Positions 35,413 to 43,656 of a stretch of 64,000 bases of DNA are shown here, one piece after another; the first letter of the stretch is position 1; the number at the start of each line of letters is the position of its first letter. Position numbers and translations under genes: made by a program. The notes under the pieces were generated by a model, which was given only the letters and a program-made list of their open reading frames with translations, had not been told where the DNA came from and made no database searches. The DNA is from Pseudooceanicola antarcticus (GTDB lineage Bacteria > Pseudomonadota > Alphaproteobacteria > Rhodobacterales > Rhodobacteraceae): positions 248,001 through 312,000 of the forward strand of contig NZ_OBEA01000001.1 in NCBI RefSeq assembly GCF_900215355.1, in the 5' to 3' direction.

Positions 35413-36438
35413 ATGACTGACCCCGAATTCATCGAAACCACCGTGCTCAAGCGCGATCCCTTCTCCGAGACGATTTCGGGGCATTTCGCCGATGCGCCCG
35501 AGCGCCGGCTGGCCTTCCGTCGTCTCGATCGCCTGCCGCTCTGGTCGCGTCCCATCGCCCAGATGCTGGCCCGGCGCGAGATCCGCGGCCTGGCCGCCGT
35601 GCAGGGGATCGAGGGCTGCCCGGAACTGCTGCGCGCCGACCGGCGCGGGCTGGTCCGGGTCTGGTCCGAGGGCACGCCGCTGCAGCTGTCCCGGCCCTCC
35701 GAGGCCTTCTTCTACCGCGATGCCAAGCGGCTGCTGCGCGAGATGCGCCGCCGGGGCGTGACGCACAACGATATCGCCAAACCGCAGAACTGGCTGATGC
35801 GCCCCGATGGCGGCGCGGCGGTGATCGACTTCCAGCTGGCCTCGGTGCATCGCTTTCGCGGGCCGCTGTTCCGCACCATGGCGCGCGAGGACCTGCGCCA
35901 TCTGCTGAAGCAGAAGCGCGCCTATGCGCCGGACCTGCTGACCCCCGCCGAACGCGCCATGCTGGCCCGCAAGGCGCTGCCGACACGGATCTGGATGGCC
36001 ACCGGCAAGCGGCTTTACAACTTCGTCACCCGCCGCCTGCTGGACTGGTCCGATGGCGAGGGCACCGAGGACCGGATCGAGCGCAACGGCCCGCAGATCG
36101 CCGCGGCGCTGAAGGATGCGCCGGTCACCGCGCATCACGTGGCGACCTATGCGGTGCCGGGGCGCGGCACCGGGCTTTATACCTTCGCCGAAACCGACCT
36201 CAGCCCCGCCGAGCTGCGGGCGCTGCTGCCGGAGTCGCTCTCCGAGAAGATCCAGCCCTGCCCGACGCTGCCCCGTGACGCCAGTGGCGCGCTGCGCATC
36301 GACCTGCTGGCCCTGATCGCCGCCAACCGCCTGGACGAGATCGAGGCCATCCGCCTGCGCGAGCCCGAACTGGCACCCGAGATCGACGCGCTCATGGCCG
36401 GGCGGCAGAACCTGACGGACCGCATTCTGCGAAAGTGA
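35413..36438 (+). CDS. Protein-kinase-fold protein of unknown substrate
   Basis: 341 residues. A kinase catalytic core is visible at about residues 115-143: GVTHNDIAKPQNWLM supplies the HxD-x4-N pattern (HNDxxxxQN) and AAVIDFQLA replaces the DFG. The N-lobe is reduced: no glycine-rich loop is obvious, but KR-containing segments (AERRLAFRRLDRLPLWSRP) precede it. The C-terminal ~160 residues contain no recognised domain. It resembles the RIO/lipopolysaccharide-kinase end of the superfamily and could phosphorylate a lipid, sugar or protein. Not assigned a name. Confidence 0.65.
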   Translation: MTDPEFIETTVLKRDPFSETISGHFADAPERRLAFRRLDRLPLWSRPIAQMLARREIRGLAAVQGIEGCPELLRADRRGLVRVWSEGTPLQLSRPSEAFFYRDAKRLLREMRRRGVTHNDIAKPQNWLMRPDGGAAVIDFQLASVHRFRGPLFRTMAREDLRHLLKQKRAYAPDLLTPAERAMLARKALPTRIWMATGKRLYNFVTRRLLDWSDGEGTEDRIERNGPQIAAALKDAPVTAHHVATYAVPGRGTGLYTFAETDLSPAELRALLPESLSEKIQPCPTLPRDASGALRIDLLALIAANRLDEIEAIRLREPELAPEIDALMAGRQNLTDRILRK

Positions 36439-36460
36439 GCCGGGCGGGTGAAACCGCATT

Positions 36461-36504
36461 TCCACCGACGCGATACCGACAGGATACCGACGTCATACCG
36501 ACAT
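36461..36504. repeat. Four 11-bp tandem repeats (consensus xATACCGACxx)
   Basis: Four consecutive 11-bp units: TCCACCGACGC (36461-36471), GATACCGACAG (36472-36482), GATACCGACGT (36483-36493) and CATACCGACAT (36494-36504). The period is about one helical turn. They lie between the convergent kinase-like gene and the rluA-type gene. No matching array was noticed elsewhere in the window. Confidence 0.7.
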
Positions 36505-36519
36505 TGATTCTTGCTATAG

Positions 36520-37203
36520 TCAGAACGGCGCCTTGGCGCGGAATTTCGTGCCCTGGCCGCCATCGGGATGCAGCAGGCGCAGCTCTTCGGCATGCAGCAT
36601 CAGGCGCGGGAAGTCGCGCGCGGCACCTTCGGCGTAGAAGGGGTCACCCAGGATCGGATGTCCCATCGCCTGCATGTGCACCCGCAGCTGGTGCGAGCGT
36701 CCGGTCTGGGGAAAGAGCCTGACCCGGGTCTCGCCCTCTGCGTAGCGCTGCACCTTCCAGTCGGTGACCGCGGGCTTGCCGTTCTCGTGGTCGACCATCT
36801 GCTTGGGCCGGTTCGGCCAGTCGACGATCAGCGGCAGATCGACGGTGCCGGTCTTGGGCTCCAGCTTGCCCGCGACCCGCGCCACATAGGTCTTCTTCAC
36901 CCGGCGGTGCTCGAACTGCAGGCCAAGGTGGCGTTGCGCATGGGGGGTCATGGCGAAGACCATCACCCCGGAGGTATCCCGGTCGAGCCGATGCACCAGC
37001 AGCGCCATGGGAAAGGCCACCTGCACCCGCGACAGCAGGCAGTCGGCCAGGTGCTCTCCACGTCCCGGCACCGACAGCAGCCCCGAGGGCTTGTCGACGA
37101 TCAGGATCTCGTGGTCCTCGTGGATCACCTGCAGCGGCACGTCCGGCGGCTGGTAGTCATCGGGCGGCAGATTGGAAGGCGGGTGTTGGGGCGTATCGCT
37201 CAT
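36520..37203 (-). CDS. RluA-family pseudouridine synthase
   Basis: 227 residues. The catalytic Asp is in LVHRLDRDTSGVMVFAMT (HRLDxxTSG). HEDHEILIVDKPSGLLSVPG opens the fold, and RVRLFPQTGRSHQLRVHMQA is the conserved family motif. No S4 domain is present, as in RluA itself, so it may modify 23S rRNA U746 and/or tRNA U32. Assignment to a specific site needs more than the sequence shows. It converges with the kinase-like gene; the 11-bp tandem repeats lie in the gap. Confidence 0.92.
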   Translation of the reverse strand: MSDTPQHPPSNLPPDDYQPPDVPLQVIHEDHEILIVDKPSGLLSVPGRGEHLADCLLSRVQVAFPMALLVHRLDRDTSGVMVFAMTPHAQRHLGLQFEHRRVKKTYVARVAGKLEPKTGTVDLPLIVDWPNRPKQMVDHENGKPAVTDWKVQRYAEGETRVRLFPQTGRSHQLRVHMQAMGHPILGDPFYAEGAARDFPRLMLHAEELRLLHPDGGQGTKFRAKAPF

Positions 37204-37260
37204 GATCGGCAGATAGCCTGATATGGCGCGCCGGTCGAGAGGCGCGCCACAAGTCGGGGC

Positions 37261-37710
37261 TCAGGCCGCGAAGACCTCGGAGAGGATCGCCGAAAGCGCC
37301 TTGTCGTCCTCTTCGGTGAAGGCGGCGGGCTGGTCGCTGTCGATATCCAGCACGGCGATCACCTGCCCGGCCTTGTTGCGCACCGGGATCACGATCTCGG
37401 AGCGGGTCGAGGAGGCACAGGCGATATGGCCCGGAAAGGCCTCCACGTCATCGACCAGCTGGGTCTCGCCGCTGCGGGCGGCAGCACCGCAGACCCCGCG
37501 CGAGAAGGGGATCTGCAGGCAGCCGTGGCCGCCCTGGTAGGGGCCGATCTTCAGCAGTTCGGGCTCGGTCACCCGGTAGAAGCCGGTCCAGTCGAAACGG
37601 TCGTCGCTGTGGTGGATCTCGCAGGCGAGGGTCGCCATCAGGGCGACTTCGTCGGTCTCGCCCTCGGTGAGAGAGCGGATGGTGGCGGCAAGCATCTTGT
37701 AGTCGGGCAT
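37261..37710 (-). CDS. msrC: GAF-domain free methionine-(R)-sulfoxide reductase
   Basis: 149 residues, a single GAF domain. The three cysteines of fRMsr are present: GVCGAA (Cys near residue 82), then HIACASS, and an earlier GGHGCLQIP. Other signature words are DRFDWTGFYRV and SRSEIVIPV-like TRSEIVIPVRN and VLDIDSDQPAAF. It reduces free methionine-R-sulfoxide, complementing MsrA/B. The start at 37710 is the standard MPDYKMLA-type N-terminus; a longer frame continues into the repeat region. The upstream gap to thiolase holds a partial palindromic repeat. Confidence 0.9.
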   Translation of the reverse strand: MPDYKMLAATIRSLTEGETDEVALMATLACEIHHSDDRFDWTGFYRVTEPELLKIGPYQGGHGCLQIPFSRGVCGAAARSGETQLVDDVEAFPGHIACASSTRSEIVIPVRNKAGQVIAVLDIDSDQPAAFTEEDDKALSAILSEVFAA

Positions 37711-37736
37711 GTCGGGTCTTTCGGTGAGGGGGGAGA

Positions 37737-37848
37737 GGGGGCTGTCTGCCCCCTCTTGCGGCCCAGGGCCGCAATTCACCCCCGACAGTATTTCAGGCCA
37801 TCGGATGGGAAAAGGGGTGTGGCGCCACGTAGTCTGCCGCCGCGCCTC
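37737..37848. repeat. AGTATTT palindromic intergenic repeat, copy 5 (decayed right half)
   Basis: The hairpin end is intact: GGGGGC-TGTCT-GCCCCC (37737-37753), TTGCGGCC-CAG-GGCCGCAA (37756-37774), then the core AGTATTTCAGGCCATCGGAT (37787-37806). No inverted partner remains. A degenerate trace of the other end (TCTGCCGCCGCGCCTCGGG, 37833-37851) lies next to the thiolase stop. It looks like an internally deleted copy. Confidence 0.75.
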
Positions 37849-37851
37849 GGG

Positions 37852-39024
37852 TCAGGGGCGCTCGATGGCCAGCGCGGTGCCCTCTCCGCCGCCGATGCAG
37901 ATGGCAGCGATACCGCGCTTCGCGCCACGTTGCTCCATGGCGTTAAGCAGGGTGACGATGATCCGCGCGCCAGAGGCACCGATGGGATGGCCAAGGGCAC
38001 AGGCGCCGCCGTGGACGTTGACGCGGGCGTGGTCGATCCCCAGCTCGCGCATGAAGGCCATGGGAACCACCGCGAAGGCCTCGTTGACCTCCCAGAGGTC
38101 CACGTCCTCGACCTTCCAGCCGAGCTTCTTCAGCAGCTTGCGCGCGGCGGGCACCGGCGCGGTCGGGAAATGGGCGGGCGCCTGGGCGTGGCTGGCATGG
38201 CCCGCGATACGGGCGCGGATCGGCAGGTCGCGGGCGCGGGCCGCGGCACGCCCCGCCAGTACCAGCGCCGCCGCCCCGTCCGAGATCGAAGAGGCATTGG
38301 CCGCGGTCACCGTGCCGCCCTCGCGGAAGGCGGGTTTCAGGGTCGGGATCTTCTCGGGGCGGGCGGTCAGGGGCTGTTCATCCTCCGCCACCTCCGTGCT
38401 GCCCTTGCGGGTGGTGACCTCGACCGCGGCGATCTCGGCGGCGAAGGCACCGGATTGCTGCGCCGCAAGCGCGCGGTCCAGCGAGGCCAGGGCGTAGTCG
38501 TCCTGGGCCTCTCGGGTGAACTGGAAGGCCTCGGCGCAATCCTCGGCGAAGGTGCCCATCAGGCGGCCCTTGTCATAGGCGTCCTCGAGCCCGTCGACGA
38601 ACATGTGATCCACGGTCCGCCCGTGACCAAGCCGGGCACCGGCGCGCATGGCGGGCAGCAGGTAGGGGGCATTGGACATGCTCTCCATTCCGCCGGCGAC
38701 CATCGTCGCGGCATGGCCGAGCGCGATCTGGTCGAACCCCATCATCGCCGCCTTCATGCCGGAGCCGCACATCTTGTTGAGCGTCGTGGCCGGGACCTCT
38801 TCGCCCAGCCCCGCGGCGAAACCGGCCTGGCGGGCGGGGGCCTGGCCCTGGCCCGCGGGCAGGACGCAGCCCATCAGCAGCTCGTCGACGGTCTCGAGCC
38901 CGGCGCCCGCAAGCGCCGCCCTGATCGCGGCGCCGCCCAGTTGGGGCGCGGCGAGCGGCGCGAGGCTGCCCTGGAACCCGCCCATGGCGGTGCGCGCCGC
39001 CCCGGTGATATAGACTTCCTGCAT
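37852..39024 (-). CDS. Acetyl-CoA C-acyltransferase (thiolase)
   Basis: 390 residues, full length. The acyl-accepting cysteine is Cys86 in LNKMCGSGMKA. The other active-site boxes are VNEAFAVVPMAF, GGACALGHPIGASGARI (His) and CIGGGEGTAL (Cys). Biosynthetic (acetoacetyl-CoA/PHB or ketone body) and degradative roles cannot be separated from the sequence alone; the closest general pattern is PhaA/AtoB type. GGGAGGG lies 5 bases upstream of the start. Divergent from the STAS gene. Confidence 0.95.
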   Translation of the reverse strand: MQEVYITGAARTAMGGFQGSLAPLAAPQLGGAAIRAALAGAGLETVDELLMGCVLPAGQGQAPARQAGFAAGLGEEVPATTLNKMCGSGMKAAMMGFDQIALGHAATMVAGGMESMSNAPYLLPAMRAGARLGHGRTVDHMFVDGLEDAYDKGRLMGTFAEDCAEAFQFTREAQDDYALASLDRALAAQQSGAFAAEIAAVEVTTRKGSTEVAEDEQPLTARPEKIPTLKPAFREGGTVTAANASSISDGAAALVLAGRAAARARDLPIRARIAGHASHAQAPAHFPTAPVPAARKLLKKLGWKVEDVDLWEVNEAFAVVPMAFMRELGIDHARVNVHGGACALGHPIGASGARIIVTLLNAMEQRGAKRGIAAICIGGGEGTALAIERP

Positions 39025-39114
39025 CGGACCCTCCCTCTGTCTTTCCCCTGCATACCGAATGGTAAGGATTGCCGTCTAGCGTTCCCCTGACCAGAGCCGC
39101 CAGGGAGCATCACG

Positions 39115-39453
39115 ATGCAGCTTTCCACCCGGACAGAGAAAGACGCCACGATCATCACGGTCGAGGCCGAGAGGATCGATGCAGCCGTGGCCATCCGCTT
39201 CAAGGACCTGATGCGGGACACCGCAGAGGGGTGCACGGGTCGGATCATCCTCGATCTGGGCCAGGTGGATTTCATCGACTCCAGCGGGCTGGGGGCCATC
39301 GTCGCCTCGATGAAGCAGCTCGGCGATGGCCAGAAGCTGGAACTGGCGGCGCTCAATGCCAATGTGGACAAGGTGTTCCGGCTGACCCGCATGGATACGG
39401 TCTTTCCGATTCACGCCAGCCTGGGCAACGCGGTGAACAGCCATGCAAACTGA
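39115..39453 (+). CDS. STAS-domain anti-sigma factor antagonist
   Basis: 112 residues, a stand-alone STAS domain of the SpoIIAA/RsbV type. The phosphorylatable serine is in the conserved loop VDFIDSSGLGAIVASMK (DSSGLG). Its dephosphorylated form would bind the ATPase encoded by the next gene. AGGGAG lies 8 bases upstream of the start. The 11-bp overlap with the downstream gene implies translational coupling and stoichiometric synthesis of the pair. Confidence 0.93.
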   Translation: MQLSTRTEKDATIITVEAERIDAAVAIRFKDLMRDTAEGCTGRIILDLGQVDFIDSSGLGAIVASMKQLGDGQKLELAALNANVDKVFRLTRMDTVFPIHASLGNAVNSHAN

Positions 39454-39928
39454 AGCCGGGCGCAGCCTGCCGGAACAGGCCCTGCATCGCCATACCAAGG
39501 ACATCCGCCTGACCTTCCCCAGCTCTCCGCTTTCCGTGCGCCGGGCCCTGCAGACCATCGTCGCCGACCTGCAGGAGCTTGAGCTGGAAGAGCGGGGTTC
39601 GGTGGAACTGGTGCTGGCCGAGGTGCTGAACAACGTGGTCGAACATGCCTATGGCGCCGATGAACGCGGCTGGATCAGCCTGGAATGCGCGACGGAACGG
39701 GACGGGCTGCATTTCCGCATCCGCGACGAGGGGCGGCCGATGCCCGACGACACCCCGCCCATGGGCGCACCCGCGCCCCTGCCCGAGGTGCTGGACAAGC
39801 TGCCCGAGGGCGGCTTTGGCTGGTTCCTGATCAAGGACCTGTCCCGTGATGTACACTACAGCCGCCTGGACGACGTGAACGAGCTGACCTTCCGCATCAA
39901 GGTCGACACCTCCCCCCGCAAGAACTGA
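39443..39928 (+). CDS. RsbW/SpoIIAB-type anti-sigma serine kinase
   Basis: 161 residues. GHKL ATPase boxes: the N box VELVLAEVLNNVVEHAYG, the G1 region FRIRDEGRPMPD, and the G2 region PEGGFGWFLIKDLSRDVHYS. RsbW-type proteins bind a sigma factor or other partner and phosphorylate the STAS antagonist. It overlaps the STAS gene by 11 bp. No sigma factor or PP2C phosphatase gene is present nearby, so the output partner is encoded elsewhere. Confidence 0.92.
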   Translation: MQTEAGRSLPEQALHRHTKDIRLTFPSSPLSVRRALQTIVADLQELELEERGSVELVLAEVLNNVVEHAYGADERGWISLECATERDGLHFRIRDEGRPMPDDTPPMGAPAPLPEVLDKLPEGGFGWFLIKDLSRDVHYSRLDDVNELTFRIKVDTSPRKN

Positions 39929-40522
39929 AACCCTGGGAACCGGCCCCACCGGAAAGCGCCTGCCACAACAGGCAAGGCCAGCGCCCTTCGGCACCGGCTC
40001 AGGGCGCCTCCTTGCCACGATGCCATGGCAAGATCCGGGCCATCCGGCGGCAGACCCTACTCCGGCCCCGGTCCCGGCAGCCTCCGCAACGGGCGTTTTC
40101 AGGCAGGATCATGGCAAGCGCGGTGCCAACGCCCCTTGCCAGCGCGGCGGGCCCGCAGAGCGCCCCCGTATCGAAAGTGATTCTGCCTGCGCCGCCCCGC
40201 CAGATCGCGGCGGAAATCGCGCCGAAGCTGGGCCAAAACCGTCCAATCATGGCGCACTTCCGGGCTCGGCCACGGGTACGCGGCATTTTCGCCATAATCG
40301 CGGGAATTGCCCCGAAATCGCCGCACCGCAATCCCATTGGAGCCACGACCCAAGGCGAGTTTGTAAGGGTAGCTGCACTGGCTTCCCTCGGCGCCGCGTA
40401 TTACAGCCCCCACCCAGTGCGTGGCGTCGAGGTTTAAGACCAGCAGGACACCCCCCTCCCCCGTACCCCCTTGACCCTTCTCCGCTTCGGACGCAGCATC
40501 GCGGCCCGTCAGAGGAGGAACC
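39929..40522. other. 594-bp intergenic region without a recognised gene
   Basis: This is the longest gap in the window. Open frames exist on both strands but none has a Shine-Dalgarno, a recognisable family or coherent composition. On the minus strand an imperfect ~20-bp direct repeat is seen: the plus-strand copy ATCGCGGGAATTGCCCCGAA (40297-40316) and a related stretch at 40204-40226. The stretch 40250-40440 looks less GC-biased than its surroundings. It could hold ggt regulation, an RNA, or decayed coding sequence; nothing decisive is visible. Confidence 0.4.
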
Positions 40523-42097
40523 ATGCGCGACCTAGAACTGCCCGGCCGTTCGCCCGTCTGGGCCGACAACGGCCTCTGTGCCACGTCTCACCCGATCGGC
40601 GCCAATGCGGCGCTCGACGTCCTGAAACGCGGCGGCAACGCCATGGACGCCGCCATCGCGGGTGCCGTGGCGCTTGGCGTCTGCGAGCCGGCCATGTGCG
40701 GCCTCGCGGGCGATTGCTTCGCGCTGGTCAAGCCCGCCGGCAGCACCCAGGTGCTGTCCTACAACGGGTCGGGCCGCGCCGCCGCCGGGGCCGATGCCGC
40801 CGCCATGCGCGCCGAGGGCCTCTCGGAGATCCCCGATGGCGATGCCCGCGCCGTGACGATCCCAGGTGCCATCGCCGCCTTCGACGAGATGTCGGCGCTC
40901 TGGGGCAAACTGGGACTGGCCGACAGCCTGGCGCCCGCGATCTCCTATTTCGAGGCCGGGGTGCCGGTGCATTCCCGCGTCGCCTACGACTTCGCCAACG
41001 GCCATGGACGCCTCGACGCCACCGCGGCCCGCCACCTGATGCCCCAGGGCAAGCCCCCGGTGGAGGGAGAGCGTTTCGCCCTGCCCGGCCAGGCCGAGGT
41101 GCTGCGCCGCATCGCCCGCGACGGCGCGAAGGCCTTCTACGAGGGCGAGGTGGCCGAAGACATGGTCGCCGCGCTGCAGGCCGCCGGTGGCCCCCAGACC
41201 CTCGATGATTTCGCCGCCGCCAAGGGCATGCAGGCCGAGACCATTCAGGGCAGCTACAAGGGCGCCGCGCTCTACGAGCATCCGCCGAACGGCCAGGGCG
41301 CCACGGCGATCCTGATGCTCAACATGCTGAGCCACTTCGACCTTTCCTCGATGGATCCCTTCGGCGCCGAGCGTGCCCATGTCGAGGCAGAGGCCGCCAA
41401 GCTGGCCTATGCCGCGCGCAACCGCTTCATTGCCGACCCGGCGACGGCGGATGCCGCGAAGCTGATGGACCCGGCCTTCGCTGCCGAGCTCGCCGCTGCC
41501 ATCGACCCGAAACGGGCGCAATCCGTGCCCGACCAGATCTCGGGCGCGCCGCACCGCGACACGGTCTATATCACCGTCGTCGACCGCGACCGCATGGCGG
41601 TCTCGCTGATCTACTCGGTCTTCCACTCCTTCGGCTCTGGCATCGGCACCGACAAATTCGGCCTGGTGCTGCACAACCGGGGCTGCGGCTTCACGCTGGA
41701 AGAGGGTCACGGCAACATGCTGGCGCCGGGCAAACGCCCGCTGCACACGATCATCCCGGCCATGCTGGCCGAGGACGGCACCCCCAACCTGCCCTTCGGC
41801 GTCATGGGCGGCCAGTACCAGGCGGCGGGCCACGCGCGCTTCGTCACCAACCTGCGCGATTACGGTCTATCGCCGCAGGAGGCCATCGACGCCCCCCGCG
41901 CCTTCCCTTCGGGCGGCAAGTTGCAGATCGAACGGGGCTACGCCCCCGAGGTGGCCGCGAAACTGCAGGAGATGGGCCATGAGCTGACCCCGCCGCCCGC
42001 GCCCATCGGTGGCGCCCAGGCGATCCGCATCCACCCCTCGGGCGTGATGGAGGCCGGCTCGGACCCGCGCAAGGACGGCTGCGCCATCGGCTACTGA
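40523..42097 (+). CDS. ggt: Gamma-glutamyltransferase-family protein
   Basis: 524 residues. An Ntn-hydrolase with the autoprocessing site at about residue 345, where Thr in HRDTVYITVVDRD becomes the N-terminal nucleophile of the small subunit. Large-subunit words are GGNAMDAAIAGAVALGVCEP and AMCGLAGDCFALV; the small subunit has NRGCGFTLEEGH and KRPLHTIIPAMLAEDG. No signal peptide is seen, so it may be cytoplasmic, as in GGT-like acylases. GGAGG lies 5 bases upstream. Substrate may be glutathione or another gamma-glutamyl or amide compound. Confidence 0.88.
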   Translation: MRDLELPGRSPVWADNGLCATSHPIGANAALDVLKRGGNAMDAAIAGAVALGVCEPAMCGLAGDCFALVKPAGSTQVLSYNGSGRAAAGADAAAMRAEGLSEIPDGDARAVTIPGAIAAFDEMSALWGKLGLADSLAPAISYFEAGVPVHSRVAYDFANGHGRLDATAARHLMPQGKPPVEGERFALPGQAEVLRRIARDGAKAFYEGEVAEDMVAALQAAGGPQTLDDFAAAKGMQAETIQGSYKGAALYEHPPNGQGATAILMLNMLSHFDLSSMDPFGAERAHVEAEAAKLAYAARNRFIADPATADAAKLMDPAFAAELAAAIDPKRAQSVPDQISGAPHRDTVYITVVDRDRMAVSLIYSVFHSFGSGIGTDKFGLVLHNRGCGFTLEEGHGNMLAPGKRPLHTIIPAMLAEDGTPNLPFGVMGGQYQAAGHARFVTNLRDYGLSPQEAIDAPRAFPSGGKLQIERGYAPEVAAKLQEMGHELTPPPAPIGGAQAIRIHPSGVMEAGSDPRKDGCAIGY

Positions 42098-42142
42098 TAT
42101 CGCTGAATTGGCAGAGACCTGCCCCTGCTCCCGCCCGAGTTC

Positions 42143-42254
42143 GCCTCCGGCGGGAGTATTTTTCGCTTGGTGATGGAATAGGGTGCTCTTGCACGCATCA
42201 CCGGGCTGAAAATACTCCGGGGGAGTCTCCGCAGGAGACGGGGGCAGCGCCCCC
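42143..42254. repeat. AGTATTT palindromic intergenic repeat, copy 6 (short form)
   Basis: Complete, compact copy. It has the 'GCCTCCGGCGG' end (42143-42153), GAGTATTTTTCGCTTGGTGA (from 42154), a ~20-bp interior, then TCACCGGGCTGAAAATACTC (42198-42217). The hairpin end follows: CGGGGGA, GTCTCC-GCA-GGAGAC (42225-42239) and GGGGGC-AGC-GCCCCC (42240-42254). It sits between the convergent ggt and hspQ genes, with the hairpin end toward hspQ. Confidence 0.88.
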
Positions 42255-42266
42255 CTACGGACGGCC

Positions 42267-42608
42267 TCAGTTCAGCTGGAACTCGAGCTGGTAGTGACCA
42301 TCCTCGAAGGCGCCGAAGAGATCGGGGATATCGGGGTGATCGACGGGCTCGCCGGACATGTCCTCGACCAGGTTCTGCTCCGAGACATAGGCCACGTAGT
42401 AGCTTTGGTCATTCTCGGCCAGAAGGTGGTAGAAGGGCTGATCGCGCAGCGGACGGGCGTCCTCGGGAATCGCATCATACCATTCCTCGGTATTGCTGAA
42501 TTCCGGGTCGACATCGAAAATTACCCCGCGAAACGGGTGTTTGCGGTGCCGGACAACCTGGCCCAGATGATATTTCGCGTTCGTCTTCAGCATCGTCTTG
42601 CACGTCAT
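42267..42608 (-). CDS. hspQ: HspQ / YccV-type heat shock protein
   Basis: 113 residues. The YccV-like domain is clear: AKYHLGQVVRHRKHPFRGVI, DPEFSNTEEWYDAIPEDARP, QPFYHLLAENDQSYYVAYVS. HspQ was first described as a hemimethylated-oriC-binding protein and later as an adaptor/specificity enhancer for Lon protease. The start at 42608 is preferred because an AGGGGG stretch lies just upstream; Met at 42593 is the alternative. Divergent from the AEC transporter. Confidence 0.9.
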   Translation of the reverse strand: MTCKTMLKTNAKYHLGQVVRHRKHPFRGVIFDVDPEFSNTEEWYDAIPEDARPLRDQPFYHLLAENDQSYYVAYVSEQNLVEDMSGEPVDHPDIPDLFGAFEDGHYQLEFQLN

Positions 42609-42677
42609 GAGACCCCCTACTAACGTCAATCCCCGCCCATTGTCCAACCGACTCCGCGAAATTGAGGGAAACACACT

Positions 42678-43559
42678 GTGAACCTTGTCCTGACAGTGCT
42701 GGAGATCACCGCTCCGGTCTTCCTCCTGGCCGCGATCGGCTTCATCTGGGTGCGCATGGGCTTCGAGTACCAGATCGACTTCGTCACCCGCATGGCGATG
42801 ACGCTCTCGGTGCCCTGCCTGATCTTCACCGCGCTGATGCGGACCGAGATCGACCCGGCGGCGTTGACTGCGCTCTCGCTGGCCTCGGTCGGGGTCTACG
42901 CCGCGCTCACCCTGGTCACCGCGCTGGTGCTCTGGCTGACCAAGCTCGACCTGCGCAGCTACCTGGCCCCGCTGATCTTCGGCAATACCGGCAACCTCGG
43001 CCTGCCGCTGGCGCTCTTTGCCTTCGGCGAGGCCGGCCTGGGCTACGCGGTGGTGGTCTTCGCGGTCATGGCCCTCTGGAGCTTCACCTTCGGCATCTGG
43101 GTGGTCTCGGGCGGCGGCTCGGTGGTGCGCGCCCTGAAGGAGCCGCTGCTCTGGGCCACCATCCTCGGCGGCATCTTCCTGAGCCAGGGCTGGCACACGC
43201 CGGTCTTCCTGACCAACACGCTGGAGCTGACGGGCCAGATGGCGATCCCGCTGATGCTGATCACCCTCGGCGTCGCCGTGGCCCGGCTGCGGCCCGGCTC
43301 CATCCGGCTGGCCTCGGTGCTGTCGCTGCTGAAGATCGCGCTCTGTGTCGGGACCTCCTGGATCATCGGGCGCCTCTTCGGGCTGGATGACGTGGCCTTC
43401 GCAGTGCTGGTGCTGCAGGTCTCGACCCCGGTGGCCGTCACCTCCTACCTGCTGGCGGTGAAATACGGCGCCGATGCGGATGCTGTGGCGGGCCTGGTCG
43501 TGGTCTCGACCCTGCTTTCGGTGCTGATGCTGCCGCTGCTTCTGGCCGTGCTTCTCTAG
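42678..43559 (+). CDS. AEC-family (auxin efflux carrier-type) transporter
   Basis: 293 residues, GTG start. About ten membrane helices in two five-helix halves: N-terminal FLLAAIGFIWVRMGF, and the conserved GNTGNLGLPLALFAFGEAGL at the broken helix of the first half, then TLGVAVARLRPGSIR and the C-terminal VLVLQVSTPVAVTSYLLAVK. The family exports organic anions or amino-acid-like compounds, e.g. malate or homologues in bacteria. Substrate unknown. Confidence 0.88.
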   Translation: MNLVLTVLEITAPVFLLAAIGFIWVRMGFEYQIDFVTRMAMTLSVPCLIFTALMRTEIDPAALTALSLASVGVYAALTLVTALVLWLTKLDLRSYLAPLIFGNTGNLGLPLALFAFGEAGLGYAVVVFAVMALWSFTFGIWVVSGGGSVVRALKEPLLWATILGGIFLSQGWHTPVFLTNTLELTGQMAIPLMLITLGVAVARLRPGSIRLASVLSLLKIALCVGTSWIIGRLFGLDDVAFAVLVLQVSTPVAVTSYLLAVKYGADADAVAGLVVVSTLLSVLMLPLLLAVLL

Positions 43560-43656
43560 GCCGAGGGACGCCGTTCACGGCTTTGAAGGTTCCGTCAGTT
43601 CCGGCTTTCGTGTAGACTTTCGAAAAAACACAACAAGAGCAGACATCGAGAGGCAG

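Noticed and set aside
39999-40584. Several 100-170-codon frames on both strands of the 594-bp gap
   Set aside because: They overlap one another, lack Shine-Dalgarno sequences and recognisable domains, and two run into ggt antisense.
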